Source: Alphaproteobacteria bacterium
GTDB taxonomy: Bacteria > Pseudomonadota > Alphaproteobacteria > CACIAM-22H2
Assembly (NCBI GenBank): GCA_016793165.1
Contig: JAEULA010000112.1
Location: 1-36,009, forward strand
Direction: 5' to 3'
DNA: 36,009 nucleotides
In this document: piece after piece, positions 1 through 7,945 of the stretch
How the letters are laid out: every line of letters starts with the position of its first letter
Position numbering within the stretch: position 1 is the stretch's first letter
Notes under the pieces: model-generated
The model's input: the letters and a program-made list of their open reading frames with translations, nothing else
Databases searched by the model: none
What the model was told of the DNA's origin: nothing
Made by a program: the position numbers and the translations under genes

Positions 1-407
<407 letters not shown>

Positions 408-630
408 AACGGTCGGATCGTTGGATCCGACTGTCTGAGCCCGTACTCGTATTTACTCACAAACGCGCACTTCGACTGGCCGTTAAACGACCGGCCAAAG
501 TGTTGTCATTTAAGACGCGCGATGCGTACGAGCACGAAACTCTCGTGCCGCCGCCCGCGCATCCCTTCCGTGTTTCACATTTCAATCAGCGCGCCGCCAG
601 GGGTTCTTGTCGTCCCGCCCGGCGGCAGGG
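408..630 (-). other. rRNA operon leader, hairpin-rich
   Basis: This stretch lies between the predicted rrn transcription start and the 16S 5' end and holds no credible gene. It has three perfect inverted repeats: GTCGGATC/GATCCGAC with a 4-nt loop (412-431), TGGCCG/CGGCCA (477-497), and GCACGA/TCGTGC (532-548). The first abuts the mature 16S end and could take part in precursor folding or processing. I could not find a convincing boxA antitermination site. The leader role is inferred from position. Confidence 0.7.
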
Positions 631-636
631 GCGCGG

Positions 637-665
637 TGTATACGCCCCGACCCAAAACGTGTCAA
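637..665 (-). promoter_or_regulatory. rrn promoter, sigma-70 type
   Basis: On the minus strand a perfect -35 TTGACA (665-660) is followed by exactly 17 bases and a -10 TATACA (642-637). An AT-rich run upstream (about 670-700, including a T6 tract) could be an UP element. The -10 is followed by a GC-rich discriminator, as expected for a stringently controlled rRNA promoter. The start point would be near 630. Box and spacer match are seen directly; stringent control is inferred. Confidence 0.75.
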
Positions 666-756
666 GCAACTGAAGCTTCGCTCGAAAAAAGATCGGGAAA
701 AGAAGCCGAAGGCATTGATGTCACGTCGAAATGCCGTTGACATCGCGCGATGGTAA

Positions 757-2316
757 ATGGACGTTAAGCCCCGTCGCATCGGGGGCATGCGGAGTCTGCA
801 TGCCGCCAGCAGGCGTGAATTGCCGCCACATCAAACTGCTGGAGTTGGTCGATTGGCCAGACGCAGGATCCATGCGCAGCCCATCTCGTCGCAGGTCGGG
901 ATCGTCCTGCGCCTCGCCCTGTTTGCCACCGTTTTCGGGGCAATTTTGTTTGCATCGGACCGCACGTCGCGACTTCTGGTGGCGCTCGAGGCGTCCGAGA
1001 CATTGCTCGGCGGCGCTGAAGGCGGCGCACCTGCTGTGGGCGAACTCGAACCTGCGATCGCGAGGACGGCGGACTCTGACGGTCAGCCCGATGATGAGGC
1101 GGCGATCGATTCCGAGGGTGCTGCACTGCACGATCCACGACTGCACGCCGAGTCCCCGCCGACGTCGTCGGAGTTCAACGGCGTCCCGCAAAAAGTGATT
1201 GCGGTAAGGCGGGGAGACACGCTGATGGATATATTGCTCTCCGTTGGCCTGCCGCGCGCAGAAGCGCACGAAGCGGTGAGCGCGCTGTCAGGGGTGTTCG
1301 ATCCGCGTGGATTGAAGCCTGGCCAGGAAATCACTTTCACATTCGCCCCCGGAGAGAGCGGACCAATGGTCGGCGCATGGCTCGCGGCCCGCGCCGATCG
1401 CGATGTCGGCCTCTCCCGCGAGCCTGGCGGCCGTTTCACGGCCTTGCAACGAGACAAGGCGCTGACGCTCGAACCGACCCGCGCCGCCGGCATGGTTAGA
1501 TCAAGCCTCTATGAGGCTGGCCTCTCCGCCGGCGTGCCCGCGCAGATCATGGTCGAACTCATTCGGGCGTTCAGCTTCGACGTCGATTTCCAGCGGGAGA
1601 TTCAGCCCGGGGACGCCTTCGAGGTGATCTTCGACCGATATCGTGACGAGACAGGCAGGACGGTCAAGGACGGGGCCCTTCGCCATGCGTCCTTGCTCCT
1701 CTCAGGTCGGCGGCTCGCGATCTACCTTTACCCGGATCGCGACGGCATGGCCGACTACTACAACGAGCGCGGGGAAAGCGTGCGCAAGGCCCTGCTGAAG
1801 ACTCCAATCGACGGTGCCCGCCTTACGTCCGGGTTCGGATCGAGGATGCATCCAATTCTCGGGTACAGCGCCTTCCACAAGGGGGTCGATTTCGGGGCGC
1901 CGAGCGGAACTCCGATCCAGGCGGCCGGCGACGGCGTCGTCGAGATGTCCGGATGGTTCGGCGGATACGGGAACTACGTCCGCCTCAAGCACAACGGCGA
2001 GTACTCGACGGCGTATGCCCACCTCAGCCGCTACGCGCCGGGGATCAAGGAAGGCGCTCGCGTCAAGCAGGGACAGATCGTCGGCTATGTCGGCACGACC
2101 GGGCGATCGACCGGCGCGCACCTTCATTACGAAGTGCTGCGACGCGGGGCTCAGATCAACCCGATGGGCGTCAAGTTCCCCACGGGGCGCAAGCTCGACG
2201 GCATCGAACTCGTCGCCTTCAAGCGCATTCGCGGCGAGGTCGACCATCTGCTGTCGACCGCCGCCGTCGCGGTCCAGCTTGCCGCGCGGCCGGCCGAGCC
2301 GAAGCCCGCCGACTAG
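757..2316 (+). CDS. Membrane-anchored M23 family metallopeptidase with LysM-like domain
   Basis: A 519-residue protein that probably cuts peptidoglycan cross-bridges in the periplasm. A single membrane segment lies at about residues 46-66 after a basic cytoplasmic N-terminus. An OapA/LysM-like module follows at about 146-195 (VIAVRRGDTLMDIL). The C-terminal lysostaphin-type domain has the zinc ligands His374 and Asp378 (HxxxD) and the HLH pair His455/His457, so it looks catalytically intact. The start is uncertain: ATG 757 has only a weak ribosome site and ATG 787 is an alternative 10 residues in. The gene diverges from the rrn promoter. Its stop shares a CTAG with the stop of the convergent SIS gene. 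It resembles MepM/YebA-type endopeptidases, but the exact bond cut cannot be told. Confidence 0.9.
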   Translation: MDVKPRRIGGMRSLHAASRRELPPHQTAGVGRLARRRIHAQPISSQVGIVLRLALFATVFGAILFASDRTSRLLVALEASETLLGGAEGGAPAVGELEPAIARTADSDGQPDDEAAIDSEGAALHDPRLHAESPPTSSEFNGVPQKVIAVRRGDTLMDILLSVGLPRAEAHEAVSALSGVFDPRGLKPGQEITFTFAPGESGPMVGAWLAARADRDVGLSREPGGRFTALQRDKALTLEPTRAAGMVRSSLYEAGLSAGVPAQIMVELIRAFSFDVDFQREIQPGDAFEVIFDRYRDETGRTVKDGALRHASLLLSGRRLAIYLYPDRDGMADYYNERGESVRKALLKTPIDGARLTSGFGSRMHPILGYSAFHKGVDFGAPSGTPIQAAGDGVVEMSGWFGGYGNYVRLKHNGEYSTAYAHLSRYAPGIKEGARVKQGQIVGYVGTTGRSTGAHLHYEVLRRGAQINPMGVKFPTGRKLDGIELVAFKRIRGEVDHLLSTAAVAVQLAARPAEPKPAD

Positions 2317-2882
2317 AGAATATTCGCGTGGCGCTTCCGCATATCCAGGTACGATATGCCGAGACGTTTCGAGAGTTGGACAATTGCCAACTCCGACAAC
2401 AGGAACAAGCAGAGCTCGTATTGACTGCCCATGGGCAGCGCGGAGCGCGGCGATCCGGACGAATCGTCGAGCATCGTCTGCGCGGGCAGCCGTAGGACGC
2501 GGTCGGCCGCTTCCAGGGCCGCGCCACTCGCCGCGGCGGTGATCACGACGGTTCGTGCGCCGTCACGGCGAGCGGCCTGCAGGTGGGCCAAGCCCGAAGG
2601 CAGGTCCCCCGTCGAGGCGTTGACGAGCAACAGGTCGGCGGGCCCGATCGGCGGGGCCGTCATGTCGCCGACAACGTGGCCCTGCAGTCCGAGGTGGTAG
2701 AGGCGCATCGCAAGGCCGCGCATGATGAGCCCGGTGCGGCCCGCGCCGTGGACGAGAACCTTCCGCGCGCCCGCGATCTCATCGACCAGTCGCTCGACAA
2801 GATCGGACTCGGCACGCCCGAAGACATCGGCGATCTCCTCGAGAATTCCGCCCAGACCGTCAATGTGGCCGGCGGGCGTCAT
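2313..2882 (-). CDS. SIS-domain protein, 6-phospho-3-hexuloisomerase (HxlB)-like
   Basis: A 189-residue single SIS domain. HxlB proteins (about 180 residues) interconvert hexulose-6-phosphate and fructose-6-phosphate. Seen here: the GAGRTG phosphosugar loop at 46-51, NASTGD at 88-93, a conserved acidic site in MGSQYE (151-156), and a C-terminal RHAN (184-187) typical of HxlB. The ATG overlaps the ABC ATPase stop as ATGA, so the two genes are translationally coupled. Upstream in-frame codons exist but lack family similarity. No hexulose-phosphate synthase (HxlA) is in the window, so the true substrate may be another sugar or phosphorylated intermediate of this cluster. Family call is firm; reaction is inferred. 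Confidence 0.8.
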   Translation of the reverse strand: MTPAGHIDGLGGILEEIADVFGRAESDLVERLVDEIAGARKVLVHGAGRTGLIMRGLAMRLYHLGLQGHVVGDMTAPPIGPADLLLVNASTGDLPSGLAHLQAARRDGARTVVITAAASGAALEAADRVLRLPAQTMLDDSSGSPRSALPMGSQYELCLFLLSELAIVQLSKRLGISYLDMRKRHANIL

Positions 2883-3709
2883 GATGGACGCGTCGCGGGC
2901 TGGTCCCCGGCCCGCGCTCCGCGGGACAGGACCCCTCGCGCCAGGAATATCGAGGTGATCGACTCGGCGAGATCGACGAACTGGTGATCCCGGCGGCCGG
3001 CCAGTCCGCGCGGCCGCGCCATCGGCACGTCGAGGATCCGTTCGATGCGCCCCGGCCCCGGAGTCATGACCACGACCCGGTCGGCAAGCAGCACCGCCTC
3101 GTCGATCGAGTGCGTGATGAACAGCACCGTCTTCCGGCTGGCGAGCCACAGCATCTCAAGGTCGATGCGCATCTGCTCGCGAGTCAGCGCATCGAGCGCG
3201 CCGAACGGCTCGTCCATCATCAGGAGGGGCGGATCGTGCAGGAGGGCGCGTGCAATCGCGGTGCGCTGACGCATGCCGCCGGACAACTCGTGAGGGTAGC
3301 GATCCGCGCGGTCCGCAAGCCCGACCTGGTCCAGCAGCTGGCGCGCGCGGTCGCGGTAACCCGCGGCGCGCAGCCCCCGGATCTCGACTTGAAAGAGAAC
3401 GTTGGCGAGGACATCGCGCCAATCCAGCAAGATCGGGCTCTGGAATACGATCCCGACGTCGGTCACCGGCGCCGCTACCCGACGTCCGAAGACATCGATC
3501 GTGCCGGCGCTCGGCATCATCAAGCCTGCGACGAGCCGCATCAGGGTCGACTTGCCGCATCCCGATGGCCCGACGATCGCCACGAATTCGCCCGCCCCGA
3601 CGTCCAACGACACGTCGTCCAAGGCCCGCGTTTCCGTGGCCCCGCGCCGGAACATCTTCGCGACTCCCCGAATCGCGATTCCCGCGTCGCCCGGATCCGC
3701 CTTGGTCAT
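2879..3709 (-). CDS. ABC transporter ATP-binding protein, nitrate/sulfonate/taurine type
   Basis: A 276-residue ATPase of the SsuB/TauB/NrtD type that powers import with the permease at 4589-5380. Walker A GPSGCGKST (47-55), Q-loop Gln90, signature LSGGMRQR (142-149), Walker B LLMMDEP with Glu167, and switch His200 are all present. The start is fixed by an AGGAGG ribosome site that overlaps the TAG stop of the IclR gene, 10 bases upstream. It is the middle gene of an IclR-ATPase-SIS minus operon. The permease and binding protein are on the divergent arm, so the transporter is encoded from both sides of one regulatory region. The substrate cannot be read from the ATPase. Confidence 0.92.
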   Translation of the reverse strand: MTKADPGDAGIAIRGVAKMFRRGATETRALDDVSLDVGAGEFVAIVGPSGCGKSTLMRLVAGLMMPSAGTIDVFGRRVAAPVTDVGIVFQSPILLDWRDVLANVLFQVEIRGLRAAGYRDRARQLLDQVGLADRADRYPHELSGGMRQRTAIARALLHDPPLLMMDEPFGALDALTREQMRIDLEMLWLASRKTVLFITHSIDEAVLLADRVVVMTPGPGRIERILDVPMARPRGLAGRRDHQFVDLAESITSIFLARGVLSRGARAGDQPATRPS

Positions 3710-3719
3710 GCACGTCCTC

Positions 3720-4520
3720 CTATCCGCCTGCCGCGCGTGCCCGCCGAGGCGCGGCGGCAAGAGGCCAAAGGCGCTGCAGTTCAGCCGCGGCGGCGCGCAG
3801 CATCTCGACAAGTTCCGGATAGCGTTGTGGTGTGACACGCACGACCGGGCCGGCAATCGAGACCGTGCCGACCGTGGGATCGCCGGGCGCGATCGCCGCG
3901 ATTGCGACGGCGAGGGCCGCGACGCCCGGCTCCGCCTCCTCCTCGGCAAGTCCCCACCCTCTCGCGCGCGTGCGCTCGAGTTCGGCCACGACATCCTCGA
4001 AAGTCGCAAGCGTCCGCGGCGCCATCCGAGCGAGCCCGTCGCGACGCACGATTCGGGCCGACTCGCGCTCGGGAAGGGATGCCAGCCACGCCTTGCCGTT
4101 CGCGGTGGCATGGAGCTGAACGGCGCCGGTCATCGAGGGCTGGTACATCAGGCCCGGCGGTGCGCCCTGCGCTGAGGCGATCCAAACCAGCGACTCGTCC
4201 TGGACGAGCGTCAACCGGACGAGCTCGCGACTCGACCGAGCGAGCCGATCGAGCACGGGTTGGCAGACATCGGGGAGTCGGGTCGCGTAGAGCAGCCGGT
4301 GCCCCATCACAGCCAGGCGGAGGCTCAGGCGATAGCGACCGCTCTCGGCGTCCTGCTCCGCCCAGCCGCGCGCGCAAAGCGGCACCAACAGCCGATGGAC
4401 AGCACTTTTCGGCAACGACAGCCGCTCGGCGATCGTCGAAAGACGCAAGCCCTCAGCCTCCTCCGCGAGGAACTCGATCACATCGATCGCGCGGTCCAGG
4501 TTCGTCGTGATCACGCGCAT
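3720..4520 (-). CDS. IclR family transcriptional regulator
   Basis: A 266-residue regulator. The N-terminal winged helix-turn-helix is at about 10-70 (LSTIAERLSLPKSAVHRLL). The effector domain fills about 80-255, with the family pattern around HATANGKAWLA and GWGLAEEEAEPGVAALA. It is the first gene of the minus arm and diverges from the ABC permease across a 68-bp gap. A 15-bp palindrome lies 3 bases upstream of its ATG, so autoregulation and control of both arms are likely. IclR proteins usually bind small acids, aromatics or sugar-derived metabolites. The inducer here is unknown, but is plausibly the transported compound. Confidence 0.93.
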   Translation of the reverse strand: MRVITTNLDRAIDVIEFLAEEAEGLRLSTIAERLSLPKSAVHRLLVPLCARGWAEQDAESGRYRLSLRLAVMGHRLLYATRLPDVCQPVLDRLARSSRELVRLTLVQDESLVWIASAQGAPPGLMYQPSMTGAVQLHATANGKAWLASLPERESARIVRRDGLARMAPRTLATFEDVVAELERTRARGWGLAEEEAEPGVAALAVAIAAIAPGDPTVGTVSIAGPVVRVTPQRYPELVEMLRAAAAELQRLWPLAAAPRRARAAGG

Positions 4521-4523
4521 TGA

Positions 4524-4538
4524 CGGAACGCTGTTCCG
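4524..4538. promoter_or_regulatory. Candidate IclR operator, 15-bp palindrome
   Basis: CGGAAC-GCT-GTTCCG is a perfect 6+3+6 inverted repeat in the 68-bp region between the divergent IclR and permease genes. Length, symmetry and the GGAA/TTCC half-sites fit operators known for IclR-family proteins. It starts 3 bases before the IclR start codon, a position suited to repression. The match is seen; binding is inferred. Confidence 0.6.
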
Positions 4539-4588
4539 CTCGATAGGCTTTCGTCAATCAGAAAAGATACTTGAGGAAAGACGCATCG

Positions 4589-5380
4589 ATGGCGATCGGC
4601 GCCCGGGCCAGGAAATTCGCGCTCGTTTCGGCCGGGCTGGGCGGTTCGATCATGGCCTGGGAGGCCGCGGTCCACGCCTTCGGCATCAAGCCGTACATCC
4701 TTCCCGCGCCGAGCATCGTCATGCAGCAGATGCTGCGCCGCTGGGATGTCGTCGTCGATGCGGCGCTGTTCACCGCACAATCGATGCTCGTCGGCTTCGT
4801 CGCCTCGGTCGTCATCGGCGTCGCCCTGGCGCTGCTCGTCGCCTTTTCGCGCAAGCTCGAAGACCTGATCTACCCGGTGCTCGTCTTCCTTCAGATCATC
4901 CCGAAGATCGCGATCGCGCCGCTATTCCTGATCTGGATCGGCTACGGCATGACGTCGAAGGTGCTGATCGTCTTCCTCCTGTCGTTCTTCCCGGTGCTCG
5001 TCAGCAGCATCTCGGCTTTCAAGTCGGTCGATCCGGAGATCATGGATCTCGCCCGCTCGACGGGGGCAAACGGCCTGCGAATCTTCTGCATGGTTCGGCT
5101 TCCCCACGCCCTGCCCACGCTGTTCACCGGCGTCAAGGTCGCCGCCGCCCTGTCGGCGACGGCCGCCGTGGTCGCCGAGTTCGTCGCCTCGGACCGCGGC
5201 CTCGGCTATCGGATCCTCGAGTATACGAACAACAACAACACGCCGATGACATTTGCCGCCATCCTGGTGCTATGCGTCATGGGATTGCTGCTCTATGGCG
5301 CCGTCGAACTCGCCGAGCGTCTCGCGATTCCCTGGCACGTCTCGCGCCGCGCGGCGGATGGCGGATCATCCGCCGCCTGA
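4589..5380 (+). CDS. ABC transporter permease, nitrate/sulfonate/taurine type
   Basis: A 263-residue inner-membrane permease of the SsuC/TauC type. Hydrophobic segments occur at about 12-32, 62-86, 95-118, 124-142, 182-200 and 222-242. The cytoplasmic EAA loop that docks with the ATPase is at about 150-180 (DLARSTGANGLRIFCMVRLP). I chose ATG 4589 because a GAGGAAAG ribosome site lies 8 bases upstream; a TTG at 4571 in the same frame is less likely since it precedes that site. It opens the plus arm of the IclR-controlled module and is followed 24 bases later by the binding protein. It works with the ATPase at 2879-3709. Confidence 0.92.
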   Translation: MAIGARARKFALVSAGLGGSIMAWEAAVHAFGIKPYILPAPSIVMQQMLRRWDVVVDAALFTAQSMLVGFVASVVIGVALALLVAFSRKLEDLIYPVLVFLQIIPKIAIAPLFLIWIGYGMTSKVLIVFLLSFFPVLVSSISAFKSVDPEIMDLARSTGANGLRIFCMVRLPHALPTLFTGVKVAAALSATAAVVAEFVASDRGLGYRILEYTNNNNTPMTFAAILVLCVMGLLLYGAVELAERLAIPWHVSRRAADGGSSAA

Positions 5381-5404
5381 TTCCAATCCACAGAGGAGGA
5401 AACG

Positions 5405-6397
5405 ATGTCGCTGCTGCGCCTTCTGACGACCGGCTGCGCCTTGGCCGCAGGTCTCGCCGCCGCCACCACGGCCAACGCCCAGGACAAGGTGAACTTCCGC
5501 CTGAACTGGATCCTCTACGGATTCCACACGCCGTTCTATCTCGGCGTCGAGCGCGGCTACTACAAGGAGGAAGGGATCGACCTGACGATCGGCGAAGGGC
5601 AGGGCTCGGTGCGGGCGGCCCAGACCGTCGGCGCCAAGGGCGACATGTTCGGCCTTTCCGACGGACCGAGCGTCATCAACGTCGCCACCAAGGGCGCCGC
5701 GATCCGTGCGGTCATGTCGATCACCAGCTCGTCGCCTTATGCCATCGGCGTCAGGGCGGATGCCGGAGTGAAGTCGCTCAAGGACCTCGAGGGCAAGACG
5801 ATCGCGACCGCGCCCGGCGAAGCGGGACTGCAACTGCTCGGGGCGGTCTGGAAAGCCAACGGCGTCGACGGTGACAAGGTGAAGATCCTGCGCGTCGAAG
5901 GCGCGGGAAAGAACGTCGCGATCGCCGAGAAGCGGGTCGAAGCCCTGATGGCAGGCCTCGACAACCAGTCGATCACCCTGCCCCGCCAGGGCGTGCCCCT
6001 CGTGAACTTCGGGTACGCGGACTACGGCGTGAACACCGTGGGCCTGCAGATCCACACGCATGAGGACACGATCAAGGGCAAGCCCGACCTCGTCCGCCGG
6101 TTCGTGAAGGCGACGGTGCGCTCGTTCGAGGCGGCGATCGCCGACCCGATGGCCTCGATCAAGGCCGGCCAGAAGGCGAAGTCCGACCTCGAAACCGAAT
6201 TGAGCCTCGAGCAGCTCAAGGTCGGCATCTCGCTGATGCCGTCGAAGGCATCGAAGGGCAAGCCGATCGGCTATATGGCGCCGGAGGATTGGAGCGGCAC
6301 CCTCGATCTGATGAAGCAGTACATGGGGCTCGAGACCAGCCAGAAGGCGACCGACTTCTACACGAACGAGTTCGTGCCGAACGCGCCCCGGAGCTGA
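5405..6397 (+). CDS. ABC transporter substrate-binding protein, NMT1/THI5-like
   Basis: A 330-residue periplasmic binding protein. The signal peptide is residues 1-25, with likely cleavage at ANA-QD. Mature features include FRLNW (31-35), GFHTPFYLGVERGYYKEEGID and a glycine-rich EGQGS loop, typical of the NMT1/THI5-like family. That family includes aminopyrimidine, sulfonate and aromatic-acid binders, so the ligand is open. A very strong ribosome site (GAGGAGGAAACG) precedes the ATG, as expected for the most abundant component of an importer. The stop overlaps the next start as TGATG, coupling it to the dehydrogenase. Confidence 0.92.
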   Translation: MSLLRLLTTGCALAAGLAAATTANAQDKVNFRLNWILYGFHTPFYLGVERGYYKEEGIDLTIGEGQGSVRAAQTVGAKGDMFGLSDGPSVINVATKGAAIRAVMSITSSSPYAIGVRADAGVKSLKDLEGKTIATAPGEAGLQLLGAVWKANGVDGDKVKILRVEGAGKNVAIAEKRVEALMAGLDNQSITLPRQGVPLVNFGYADYGVNTVGLQIHTHEDTIKGKPDLVRRFVKATVRSFEAAIADPMASIKAGQKAKSDLETELSLEQLKVGISLMPSKASKGKPIGYMAPEDWSGTLDLMKQYMGLETSQKATDFYTNEFVPNAPRS

Positions 6398-7137
6398 TGA
6401 ACCGCTACGCGCTCGCCGGCCGCCGCGCCGTCGTCACGGGCGGCGCCGGCGGCATCGGTCTCGCCTGCGCGCGCAGGCTGATGAGGGAGGGCGCCCGCGT
6501 ATCGCTTTGGGATCTCGAGCGTGGCGCGCTCGGAGTCGCCGCGGCCGAGCTTCCCGGCGTGCACGTGCATGTCGTCGATGTCACGGACGGTGCCGCCGTG
6601 GACGACGCCATGGCCGCGGAGGCGCCCGACATCGTCGTCCATTGCGCCGGCATCCTCGGCCCCGTGGCTTCGGCCGTCGATCACGCGCCCGCGGCGTTCC
6701 GCCGCGTGATCGATGTGAACCTCACGGCGAGCTTCCTCGTCGCGCGGGCCGCGGCAGCGACCATGCTGCGCGGGCCGCTAGAGACGCGCGCCGGCCGGAT
6801 CGTGCTCATGGGCTCGATCCAGGGCAAAGAGGGCATGCCGCTTGCGGCCGCCTATTCGGTCGCCAAGGCCGGCGTGATGGCCCTCGCCAAGACGATGGGC
6901 AAGGAGCTTGCGACCGAGAACATAACCGTCAATGTCGTTGCGCCGGTCGCGGCGGAGACGGCGATGGCGAAGCAGATCACCGCCGAGCGTCGCGCGGACA
7001 TCTTGGCGCGCATCCCCACCGGGCGATTCGTCGAGCTGGAGGAGATCGCGAGCATGGTCGCATGGCTATGCTCCCCCGACGCGAGCTTCTCGACCGGCGC
7101 AACCTTCGACTTGTCCGGTGGCCGCGCCACCTACTGA
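6397..7137 (+). CDS. Short-chain dehydrogenase/reductase (SDR)
   Basis: A 246-residue classical SDR that should oxidise or reduce an alcohol/carbonyl with NAD(P). The Rossmann motif TGGAGGIG is at 14-21, the catalytic Ser140 in GSIQG, and Tyr153-x3-Lys157 in AYSVAKA. Asp39 after the second strand (LWDLE) suggests preference for NAD(H). The usual NNAG motif is altered to HCAG (82-85). The start ATG overlaps the binding-protein stop by one base, so the enzyme is made together with the importer and probably acts on the imported compound. The substrate cannot be inferred further. Confidence 0.9.
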   Translation: MNRYALAGRRAVVTGGAGGIGLACARRLMREGARVSLWDLERGALGVAAAELPGVHVHVVDVTDGAAVDDAMAAEAPDIVVHCAGILGPVASAVDHAPAAFRRVIDVNLTASFLVARAAAATMLRGPLETRAGRIVLMGSIQGKEGMPLAAAYSVAKAGVMALAKTMGKELATENITVNVVAPVAAETAMAKQITAERRADILARIPTGRFVELEEIASMVAWLCSPDASFSTGATFDLSGGRATY

Positions 7138-7149
7138 CGGAGCGACGAC

Positions 7150-7851
7150 ATGAGCGGTTTGGCAGGCGAGGCCTTCGTGGCGATCTGGCACGACATCGAG
7201 CCCGTCGGACTCGACGTCTTCTACGAGTGGCACCATCGCGAGCATATGCCGGAGCGACTCGGCATCCCGGGCTTCCGCCGCGGCCGGCGCTACATCCGTG
7301 TCGAGGGCGAAGGGCAGACGTTCTTCAACCTCTACGAGGTGGACACCTTCGAGGTGCTGGTCGGCCAGGACTATCTCAATCGCCTCAACGCGCCGACGCC
7401 GTGGACGAAGAAGGCGGTCCAGCACTTCCGCGTCGTCACCCGCGGCTTGTGCCGCGTCGCCGGGTCGCTCGGCGTCGGGCAGGGCGGAACCATCGCGACC
7501 TTGCGCATCGTCGCCGCGGAGGGGCGCGGCGACGAGCTCAAGACCCATCTCCTGCGTGCGGCGTTGCCCGCCCTGCTTGACGGCGTCGGCGTCGTCGGCG
7601 CGCATCTGGGGTTCACCGACGAGGCCGGCTCGCGCATCGAGACCGCGGAGAAGAAGGTGCGCGCCAATCCGACCGATATCCCGCCGTGGGTGCTGCTCGT
7701 GGAGGCGATCTCGCCGGAGCATCTGCGGCGTGCCGCTGCCGGAATTCTGGAACCCGCGATCCTTGCGCGGCACGGCGCCGCAGGAGCACCCCTGCATGGC
7801 GTGTATCGACTCGAGTCGGCGCGTCTCAAGACCGCATGGGCGGCCGGCTGA
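7150..7851 (+). CDS. Conserved hypothetical protein, tandem dimeric alpha/beta-barrel type
   Basis: A 233-residue protein of no assigned function. The N-terminal half carries WHHREHMPERLGIPGF at 27-42, a motif common in EthD/DUF4286-like ferredoxin-fold barrel proteins. The second half (about 114-225) repeats the strand-helix pattern, so it looks like two fused barrel domains. There is no signal peptide or membrane segment, so it is probably cytoplasmic. A GGAGCG ribosome site precedes the ATG and the gap from the SDR stop is 12 bases. Such folds occur in small enzymes of aromatic and polyketide metabolism. A role in the pathway of this cluster is inferred from position only. Confidence 0.75.
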   Translation: MSGLAGEAFVAIWHDIEPVGLDVFYEWHHREHMPERLGIPGFRRGRRYIRVEGEGQTFFNLYEVDTFEVLVGQDYLNRLNAPTPWTKKAVQHFRVVTRGLCRVAGSLGVGQGGTIATLRIVAAEGRGDELKTHLLRAALPALLDGVGVVGAHLGFTDEAGSRIETAEKKVRANPTDIPPWVLLVEAISPEHLRRAAAGILEPAILARHGAAGAPLHGVYRLESARLKTAWAAG

Positions 7852-7902
7852 CCGGGCGCTTGCAACGCTTCGGGCGGGCGGTCATTTTCCGCCACCCCGC
7901 CC

Positions 7903-7925
7903 GTCCGGGCGTCATCGGCCCGGAC
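7903..7925. promoter_or_regulatory. Hairpin upstream of the aldehyde dehydrogenase gene
   Basis: GTCCGGGC-GTCATCG-GCCCGGAC is a perfect 8-bp stem with a 7-nt loop in the 94-bp gap before the aldehyde dehydrogenase, ending just upstream of its AAGGAG ribosome site. There is no T-tract, so it is not a standard terminator. It could be an RNA stability element, an attenuator or an operator. Confidence 0.4.
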
Positions 7926-7945
7926 ACGAGACCCAAGGAGCCAGC

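Noticed and set aside
737..742. TTGACA upstream of the M23 peptidase gene
   Set aside because: It is a perfect -35 hexamer, but no acceptable -10 lies 16-19 bases downstream, and the region is already inside or next to the chosen start codon.
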